From: Mesostigma viride
Taxonomy: Eukaryota; Streptophyta; Mesostigmatophyceae; Mesostigmatales; Mesostigmataceae
NCBI GenBank assembly: GCA_009746045.1
Contig: RPFO01001622.1
Span: 1 to 24,654 of the forward strand
DNA: 24,654 nucleotides
Reading direction: 5' to 3'
The position numbers were made by a program, and so were the translations under genes. A model generated the notes under the pieces. It worked only from the letters and a program-made list of their open reading frames with translations. It was not told the origin of the DNA and did not search any database. Positions within the stretch are counted from its first letter, which is position 1, and each line of letters starts with the position of its first letter. This document shows, one piece after another, positions 18,038-24,654 of this stretch.

Positions 18038-19272
18038 ATGGCCGACTCCCATCCTGAGGGGACACCCAGGCCACCTGCACGAACCCAAGAGGACGTGAGG
18101 GCTACGTATGTCTTTCAGCACGACTACGCTGGCCCCAGAGCCCGGGCCCTTCGATCCAGGAAGACGCTGGGTTTGTGGAAGCCCATTTTCTCAATCTGTT
18201 CCAGCGTATGGTACATGATCAGCAACGGCACGAGCAGCGTCACGGGGCCTTGATAACCAGGTTGATTAATGTGGAGGGTCTGGTTACTCAGATGGCAGAA
18301 CACTTGAGGGCTGGGCACATTCCAACTGTGGGTTCTGCTGTGCCTGCAGTTTCTGAGGCTCCAGTAGCTCAGGAGGCTATCCCCACCCCGGTGGTCTCAG
18401 TCCCCTCTCCTACGGAGGCTCCTCCACCCCCTAAGGTGGTGGTACACTTGCCCAGGTCAGCTGTCCCAACAAAACAGGTGGAGCAGTTCTTGGACCACCG
18501 TAATTGTGCTCCTGGACAGTGCGAGTGGTGTAAATCCTTGTACACAGCCATGCAGGCATTGGATCAGACAGTGGTGGAGGAGGGTGAACTAGTACCTGAG
18601 GGTATGGTAGAGTTGGCCCTTGACTGTCTGCCCCCCAGTCTCTGTGAGATTGGGTCACCTATGGTGGCTTACATTATGCACACCGTCTTTGCAGTGTACC
18701 CGTGGCCTTCGTTTGACATGAGGCCGGTGGAGGGCCAGGACTTGATGGAGGCTCTGCCCAGTGACCTGAGACTCGCCTTTGCAGGGCTCAAGCCAGTTGG
18801 ATATTCCCAGACCTACACTGAGCTACTTGAGCAGGCTGTCAAGCAGGGAGAGTTTGACCTTACTCCGTCGTCCAACTGCTCTGTGATGTCTTGTTTTCCA
18901 CACAAGGACAGCACAGTCTTTGTGGGGCTGCAGTTACCAAAGTTCCCTAACGAGCTGAGGGCCAGGCTCACACCTTTGAGGGTGCTGGTACCCATCTTGG
19001 GCGCCAGGTGGGGGCCTATCAAGGCCTTTCTACAGCTGTGGTGGGCCTATAGCAGCTGGCTATGTCGCCATAAGACTGCCAGTGGCTGGGTCTTCGATCC
19101 CCTCCGACAGGCTGTGGTCACTCTGTCCTACCCTGCCCAGTGCAGTAGGTTTTCAGCTGAGTTGGGCAAGGCTGCTGAGACCTGCTTGGATATTCAGGTC
19201 AGCAGGAACTGGCCAGATCTGGTGTCCATGGTGGAGCATTTCCCAGTGTTTGGAACGAGGGGAAGGATATGA
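18038..19272 (+). CDS. Extra ORF of unknown function between pol and the 3' LTR
   Basis: The best start is GCCATGG at 18038. One frame change before 18175 joins it to an open frame of about 365 codons ending at TGA 19272. The N-terminus is Pro/Arg-rich, followed by a His/Gln-rich helical stretch (QRMVHDQQRHEQRHG), an Ala/Pro/Val-rich linker, then a zinc-ligand-like H-X2-C-X4-C-X2-C motif at 18496-18531 (HRNCAPGQCEWC). The rest looks globular, with several Trp, Cys and Leu-rich segments. I recognise no family. There is no signal peptide or obvious membrane anchor, so an envelope protein is unlikely. It is on the genomic-RNA strand and lies before the polypurine tract, so it is part of the element. 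Confidence 0.65.
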
Positions 19273-19664
19273 AGAAGGGGGATTGGTTCACTCTGTGAAG
19301 GGTTCCAGGATGGTTGGAGATGGGCTGTGGAGTGAGGTGGGGATCCAGAATGGAGGCGACCAGTTCTGATGTCCAGTCCAGATTTCCAGCAATGACAGTT
19401 CTGAGTTCATGGTAGCTTTGCAGTTGTATTATCCAGGCATGGTTGCCTGTGTGTTAGTCACTTGATGACATTTCATCTGTGGGTGAATTTGTCTTATTCA
19501 GGGTTGACATGATCAGATGATACTGAGATAGGAGGCCCTTTGGGGATGTAAAAACCCACTTGCTTGTCCCAAGAGGTGGTGGACTTCCTGTTTATTGTTG
19601 TGTTGTTTTGTGGAGGTTGTTGTTTTATTCTTCTTGGCTTCTAGGAACTGGGAGTTCCTGTCTT
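19273..19664 (+). other. Untranslated region before the polypurine tract
   Basis: About 390 bases between the extra ORF and the polypurine tract, G/T-rich, without a reading frame or repeat I can support. Confidence 0.6.
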
Positions 19665-19676
19665 GAGGGGGAGATA
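19665..19676 (+). promoter_or_regulatory. Polypurine tract
   Basis: GAGGGGGAGATA directly precedes the TG of the right LTR. This is the expected site for plus-strand DNA priming. Confidence 0.85.
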
Positions 19677-20374
19677 TGTAACAACCAAATGTTACATCCA
19701 AAGTTTTCCTACTGTTGAATCTTATTATGAGTTCTTTAGGACAATTATTTGAGAAGTTAGGAGGCTTCGACGTCTGATAGATATTGGGCCTGCTGAGATC
19801 TGTCGAATCTATTGTTCTACCCTCATTGGTCGTGGCCTGATCCACGTAGGGTACTTTGCATGGTGTTGTTTAGTCAGTCATAGATTCTCTGCAGTACCGT
19901 TGTACCTGGTGGATTTGGTTCCAGGTCATGAGATTTCGTATGTGCTGGCTTTGTGTTGTGTGAGGATTCGGAGGCTAAGATCTTATCTTGAGTGATCCTC
20001 ACTTTTGATTGGTCCTTCCGGGTTAGGGTTGATGGATGCTGCGTGCACGATGACTTTTATCCTGTTTGGGGCGGCCGTGCATGTGTGCGTGTGAGAGCTA
20101 AAGCTATGGTGTAATTCAAGGGTTTCCTTGTTTCATCAATCAAACAACCCTTGCCAAAAGTCAACTATAACTTCAACAGATAGTCGACTTGGATATAACT
20201 TGTCTGTTGTGTCTAACAAGGGTGGGGACTCATTCCCTTAACTGTTGAAGATCCATCTTCATTGCTTCTCTGGACGTGAAGTTATCTGTCGCGACTCCAA
20301 CCCAGGTATAAAGATCTTTTCACATCAATGTTGAAACTGAGGCTGTTGCAAACACAACATTTTTAGTCGTTACA
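19677..20374 (+). repeat. Right LTR (698 bp)
   Basis: It matches the left LTR from TGTAAC to GTTACA with 6 substitutions and 5 indels (one 2-base, the rest 1-base). The 3' flank CCGCG does not match the 5' flank of the left LTR. Confidence 0.95.
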
Positions 20375-20447
20375 CCGCGACATGATTTTAGCTGCGCTGG
20401 TTGTCTCCTTGACATGCAGAGCAAAGACGCTGTTGGCGTCATCCGCT
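20375..20447. other. Short spacer between the LTR element and R2
   Basis: No repeat or gene was recognised. It would contain the 3' target duplication of R2, whose partner lies beyond the window. Confidence 0.5.
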
Positions 20448-20507
20448 CAACCCCTAATAAATTAATTAATTAGGAAAATAACTCCGTTGGGAGTATCTGT
20501 AGCACAT

Positions 20508-21981
20508 TAACTAATTAATTAATAGACACGTGACTGCGTCACGTGAGCATAAGTCCTCAGTGGGAGGGGAACATGGGATGGAATGGATGGTATAATTAAG
20601 CTATCTAGGTCCTAGTTACAGGGGTGTGGGCACCGCTGCCCGAATCGCTATGAATGCCATACTTGGTCACACGCGGAGCCCCCACAGGCTTTGGGGTGGT
20701 CTCCTTCATCACTACTTGCCATCTATCCTTGCGCACCATCTGCCTCCATATTACAGACAAACCAGGAGGCTGCCCGGGGGTGAGCCCGTCACGTCTAGTG
20801 TAGCACATGTCCATGCCAAGTCTATCACGAAAAGTCCACGGGTGGCGGCCCTGCCGCGCGCGGCCGGGGCACGCCAGGTGAGGACATATCGCCCAGGCTG
20901 GGCGGGCTTGGTGCCAGCTAGTCTATCTGATGTATCTACCTGATCTGTGCGGGCCAGGTGCCCGGCTAGGCCCAGGCGCCTGTGCAGTAATAATGTGGGA
21001 AACATAGGGCAAATCAGCGTACAAATCCTCATTACTAATGTGCAAACCAAAGGGCCTTGCGCAGCATCTTGGTGACGGCGCCGTCGAGTCGTTGCCGGCT
21101 CCAGCTCCTGCGTCAGTGTCCACGTCTCGGCGCCCGGCGTAGGTCAGGATCGTCAGAATGACGACCTTGAAGAGGTCACGCTTGATGATCCGGGGTAGGG
21201 CGGGGTTGCTCCACCAGCGGCGGTGGTCATGGAGGTGCGCCCACGCCATGCCGATCCGTGTCGTCATGTCGTCCTCGCAGTCGGGAAGCCAACTGCCGAG
21301 CAGCTTGAAGCGGCCTGAAGGAGGGTAGTTGACCTCGGCATCGTCTAAGAGGCGGCGGAGTGTGGGTGGGGGCCCTGCCATGCCGAGGACCAGGGCCTTG
21401 CCGTTTTGGGGCTGATTTCTAGACCAACCGCCCGAGCCTCGAGCGCCAGGCAGTCCAGCCAAAGTTGGGCAGACTCCGCTTCTCGATGAGCGTGATGTCG
21501 TCGGCATAAATGAGGTCAGCTAGTAAATTCTGCTTGTTAGTCGGCCCCCCTTCCCCAAGCTCGTTCGTGATCGCTAGGCCAGGGGCATGGCCTGTGATGC
21601 TAGCAAAGCGAGCACGTGCCTGGCGCATAACATAATCCACTACAATAATAAACAGGTACCTGTTTACCTACGGCGACAGGACGCAACCCTGCCAGACGCC
21701 GGTCTGCAGTGGGCGTGGCGGGGTAATGCCGTGTTGAGTGCGCACCGAAGTGGTCGACCCCTCATACAGCGTGCGGATGACGGTAATCAGGGGAGTGGGG
21801 ACGCGAGCGCGAGCAAGTACAGCCCATAGAGCGTCCCAGAGGACAGAATCAAAAGCCTTGATGAAGTCGACGAAGATCAGGATGGCGGGAAACTCACCAG
21901 GTTGTAGGAGAGCGATTTCCTCGAAGAGGCGACGCGCGACGAAGATGACCATGACGGTGTAGCACATAGCCCAGGATGGCT
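20508..21981 (-). mobile_element. LINE B: 5'-truncated LINE inserted in R2
   Basis: ATGTGCTAC (minus-strand sense) is found just upstream of the RT fragment (21990-21982, repeated at 21967-21959) and again directly after the LINE tail (20507-20499), after which R2 resumes. The tail is TCTATTAATTAATTAGTTA. Just before it is a perfect hairpin, CACGTGAC-TGC-GTCACGTG (20527-20545). The exact 5' boundary is uncertain by about 23 bases because ATGTGCTAC occurs twice there. Confidence 0.75.
20605..21960 (-). pseudogene. LINE B reverse transcriptase fragment
   Basis: Read on the minus strand, the fragment begins in the RT palm: FVARRLFEEI, then ILIFVDFIKAFDSVLWDALW (21668-21988), then GVWQGCVLSP. 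After a frame change, LIYADDITLIEKR supplies the catalytic YADD (in 21419-21640). Another frame change leads to FKLLGSWLPDCEDDMTTRIGMAWAHL and the thumb (20923-21507), then further broken C-terminal pieces to about 20605. At least three frameshifts separate these pieces. Endonuclease and fingers are absent. It belongs to the same broad LINE group as A and C but is a different subfamily. Confidence 0.8.
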
Positions 21982-22299
21982 GTAGCACATAGCCCTGGGA
22001 GGGCCGGGCATATGAGCCTATAATACATTCTAAGCTACTTCCTGCAAGGGTGGGAATGTAAACGACCAGGTTGCTCTAGGTGCCCCAGGGCACCTGCGGC
22101 CCCATGATCTATCAAGCTATGCCCAGCTAAGGGGGAGCCTGTCATGGGGGAGAAGATTAAAAAAATAATAATAAATTATAACATGCCTCCGTTGGGAGAT
22201 CATGTAGCACATATTCCTTGATGGTGGTGGAAAGGAGAGAGCCGCGTAATCTAACTATCCTAACGCTAATCTACCTAGTCTAGAAAAATCCTAACTGCC

Positions 22300-22720
22300 C
22301 TACTCGTCAAAACGCCTCCTCCTCTCAAGTGGGGGAGGGGATTTGCCCACAGGATCGGGCGTGTGAGCCTTGACAATCTTCTGCCACCGCGTCTTGTTCT
22401 GCATGGCAGCCCAAAGAAGGGAGAGAGAGTGGATGCGGTATTCAAACTGGGCTGGGACCAGTAGGTCATCCAGCAACATCTGCACGTAGTTCGTGACATG
22501 TTTCCCTACCTTTTTGGGAACGTCCTTGGGCCAGGCCAGGTCAGAATGTGCCGCCCGGCCAGGCTGGCCAAGCCGCTGGGGCCTGCCAGACCAAGGCGGT
22601 GTCGACCTGCGAGCAAGGTGTCCTACAAATGCTATCCTACGCTGTCTAATCTCGTCCGAAATACGAGGCATGCCCCAGGTGATACAAAGACTCTGATGAC
22701 GGGCGCTTGGAAAACCCTAA
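22300..22720 (-). pseudogene. LINE A ORF2 C-terminal fragment
   Basis: The translation (MPRISDEIRQRRIAFVGHLAR and onward, ending ERRRRFDE with TAG at about 22300) is a close homologue of the last 120 residues of LINE C. The preceding part continues at 24489-24605 beyond element D and contains at least one further frameshift (CGTATGCGCC against CGTATGGCGCC in LINE C). Confidence 0.85.
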
Positions 22721-22789
22721 CCCGTGTTTTTTTACAACGCGATACATCGCGTTGTAGGGTTAGAACGCGATGTTTCGCGTTGTAATCTG

Positions 22790-24014
22790 ACACGTGGCAA
22801 ACCTATTAAACATGCGATTTTTGGTCTGAAACTTTCAAGATAGGTCAGAAACATCTCATAGAATTCAAGAAAAAATCCTGGTATTTTTGGTATTTTTTTT
22901 GTGACAGCTGCAAACAAATATGTACCACTGAAATCAGGCATTTTCGCGGGACGATGGTGAAGACGACGGCGATGGCGGCAGGTAGATCTCGCCAGTTTTC
23001 GCGCGAATTTCAGTGGCTGTTGGGTGGCACGACCATGATGATGCGTTCAAAGGTTGATAATTAGGTTTCTACGAGTTTGTTGAGGTACTGGGGCAAAGGA
23101 AACGTAGTTTTTTCCAGTTTCTCACCCAACTTTCATGCGGAAACCCTGGAAACCGGCATACATATTATTACGTCAAGACTCGGGTCTGCTGCGGCACCAT
23201 GCTTGGTATTTCCATGGTGTTTCGACTTCTTAACACATGTTTATTCATTCCGAACGCCCGGACTCTCGGCTAAACCGAGATTTGTGCAGACTTTTATTGG
23301 GTAGCTCCGGGCATGATGGTGCCTGCAAATAGCGTAAGGCGTGACCGTGGCTATTGCTACGGTATGCTGTATTTTCCTGGAAATGGCCTCTGCCACCGGC
23401 TCAATAGTGCTTGCAGGCGTAAGTATATCGTGTTTCTACCTAGTTTCTGCCAGTTTTCCACTTATTTCTACCGACCTCTGCCCAGCCTCTCTAAGACCGC
23501 CATCCTACTCGACGTTGCTTGCATGTCAGCCATAGCAGGTTGCAGTTGTGCAGTATTTAGGTGCTGTATACGTCGTCAAGCCGTGCATATATCGTGAGGA
23601 TTGGATGTTGATGGTTTATACTGCGTTGATTGTGCAAGAAGATCAGCTGGGTGCCCATAATCATGGTGTATAATCATGTGTTGTTAGCATCTTGCCACCA
23701 TTTGCTAGCATGCATTCCAGCGTCATCTTTGCCTGCATGTAAGCTCATGGATCACTCAACCTATCCAAGCCTTGCATTACACGTGCCTCTTTCTTTCAGT
23801 ATTGCACGCGTTATGGAATGAAACCCAGCACCTCCGTTCCCACGAGGCATGTGCTCAACACGTTGTGAGAGTGGATGATGCTTTGGCTATGGCTGCCTGA
23901 TTCAGTCATATTAGGTCATCCAGTCATGATGTTTGATGCATGTTTGATGCAGTATAACTTATACAACACCTATTTTCAACGTTTTGACCCTCCAAGCTCA
24001 CTATGGCCCCGTTT
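22790..24014. other. Interior of element D, no gene recognised
   Basis: About 1.2 kb without convincing coding sequence on either strand and without matches to the other repeats in the window. Confidence 0.5.
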
Positions 24015-24053
24015 ATGGGGCTCGTCTATTAATTAACTAATTAATGGGGCTCG
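24015..24053 (+). mobile_element. Tail-only LINE insertion with 10-bp target duplication
   Basis: ATGGGGCTCG occurs at 24015-24024 and 24044-24053. Between them are only 19 bases, TCTATTAATTAACTAATTA, which closely match the 3' tail of LINE B (TCTATTAATTAATTAGTT). This looks like an insertion in which reverse transcription stopped within the tail. Confidence 0.6.
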
Positions 24054-24654
24054 GGTCGTTGCGTAATGTTGTCAAGGGCTCTCATGTTTCCCACTGCGTT
24101 GTACTGCGTTGTAATTGTGATGCTAATGAAAAATAGCTCCAGTGGCCCAATGGGCCTGAGTTTTGTTTCACAGAGCCTGCATATGTTGCCCATAGCTCGT
24201 GCAAGAGCCAGATTTTTTCATGAACCATTTGTGAATAAGCACATGACTTGTGACCTAGGGTCAAGAAATCGCGGTCATGGTCAGACCCCCCTGTATTCAA
24301 ACCAGTGTATCTCTCTAATGAATAAGCATTTTGTAGGTCTGAGTAGCTCAAAAAATCCTTTGATTTATGGGCTTTCGAGGAAAGTATATACATGACCATG
24401 AAAAAAAAATTCCTTAGGTGCTTATACGCGTTCTAACAAAGAACGCTTACAACGCGATATATTCGCGTTCTAATTAAAAAAACACGGGCTAAGTTCAGGA
24501 CCTGTCGGAGCATCCTGTAAACTGTGCCGTCTAGCCTAGCTGCCAGTGTGGGTGTGAGTGTCCATGCCTCGGCGCATACGTGAGCACCGTGAGGACGAGG
24601 ACCTTGGGGGGAAGATCAGCATAGCTATACAAGAGCTAGGGCATGGCTTCTCAG

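Larger units (their letters stand above)
10962..20374 (+). mobile_element. Ty3/gypsy chromovirus-type LTR retrotransposon (9413 bp)
   Basis: Two near-identical direct LTRs enclose, in order, PBS, gag with a CCHC knuckle, protease, reverse transcriptase, RNase H, integrase with H2C2 finger and DD35E core, chromodomain, an extra ORF and a polypurine tract. RT before integrase identifies Ty3/gypsy, and the chromodomain identifies the chromovirus branch. The LTRs differ by 6 substitutions and 5 indel events, which implies recent insertion. The flanking five bases (GAGGT and CCGCG) do not match, so no target duplication is visible. Roughly ten single-base frameshifts interrupt the genes. Confidence 0.95.
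22721..24488. mobile_element. Element D: non-autonomous DNA transposon, CTAA target duplication
   Basis: The ends are exact inverted repeats, CCCGTGTTTTTTT (22721-22733) and AAAAAAACACGGG (24476-24488). CTAA flanks both sides (22717-22720, 24489-24492). Just inside both ends lie hairpins built from AACGCGA/TCGCGTT: 22734-22755, 22768-22785 and about 24450-24470. Without D, LINE A has the same spacing as LINE C here. The interior carries no recognisable transposase; open frames at 23077-23304, 23313-23597 and 24066-24395 show no motifs. Four-base duplications occur in several DNA transposon superfamilies, so I leave it unassigned. Confidence 0.85.
22158..24605 (-). mobile_element. LINE A: 5'-truncated LINE inserted in R2 and itself interrupted
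   Basis: Minus-strand sense: it starts at AAGGTCCTCGTCCTCAC (24605), matching LINE C within its FKVLVLTVLTY block, continues to 24493, resumes at 22720, and ends with GTGCTAC, CTCCCAACGGAG and an ATT-repeat tail. GATCTTCCCCC (24617-24606) before it and ATCTTCTCCCCC (22157-22146) after it are the slightly diverged target duplication, corresponding to one GATCTTCCCCC in element R. Element D occupies 22721-24488. Confidence 0.8.
20448..24654 (-). mobile_element. R2: second copy of element R, split by two LINE insertions
   Basis: On the minus strand, 24654-24606 matches R at 4081-4129, 22157-21959 matches R at about 4120-4290, and 20507-20448 matches the R 3' end (GTGCTAC, ACTCCCAACGGAGT, TTAA tail). 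The pieces are in the right order and orientation, separated by LINE A and LINE B. The 5' part of R2, including any ORF1, lies outside the window. Confidence 0.8.

Noticed and set aside
18038-19272. Envelope gene for the LTR element
   Set aside because: There is no signal peptide, membrane anchor or cleavage-like site; the His-Cys motif and soluble composition point elsewhere.
10957-20379. Five-base target duplication for the LTR element
   Set aside because: The left flank GAGGT and right flank CCGCG do not match, and shifting the boundary by a few bases breaks the TG...CA ends.

Overview
This is nuclear DNA from a eukaryote with plastids, most likely a green-lineage microalga. The one host gene is a five-exon plastid-type ATP/ADP translocase with GT-AG introns, GC-rich codons and an N-terminal transit-peptide-like region. 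Nearly everything else is transposable elements inserted into one another. I cannot name the species.

Layout. 1-2314: SINE-like repeats, a 5'-truncated LINE (LINE C, minus strand) with a 14-bp target duplication, and an AT-rich 100-bp tandem repeat. 2315-5742: a DNA-transposon-like element with 16-bp inverted ends and TTAA duplications. It sits inside one 100-bp unit and carries two younger insertions: an element R coding only for a LINE ORF1-like protein, and a 286-bp tRNA-like SINE. 5743-7254: mostly unassigned DNA with two hairpin regions. 7255-9908: the translocase gene, interrupted by one apparent 1-base frameshift. 9909-10961: 3' flank and a short fragment resembling a DNA-element end. 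10962-20374: a complete Ty3/gypsy chromovirus (LTR, PBS, gag, protease, RT, RNase H, integrase, chromodomain, extra ORF, PPT, LTR). 20375-24654: a second R copy (R2, minus strand) split by LINE A and LINE B. LINE A is itself split by a 1768-bp element D with CTAA duplications, and D holds a tail-only LINE insertion.

How it fits together. Several insertions can be verified inside the window because another copy of the target shows the unoccupied state. Removing the TTAA element restores a tandem unit of exactly 100 bp. Removing the SINE-like insert restores an exact 190-bp period. Removing element D restores the LINE to the length seen in LINE C. LINEs, the R elements and the SINE-like repeats share a short 3' end (a GTGCT motif, a CTCCCAACGGAG-type stem, then a TTAA-rich tail), which suggests the non-autonomous ones use the LINE machinery.

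Data quality. The LTRs differ by only 6 substitutions and 5 indel events, yet the element's genes carry about ten single-base frameshifts, and the translocase has one in a C-run. Uncorrected indel errors in the assembly are a serious alternative to gene decay.
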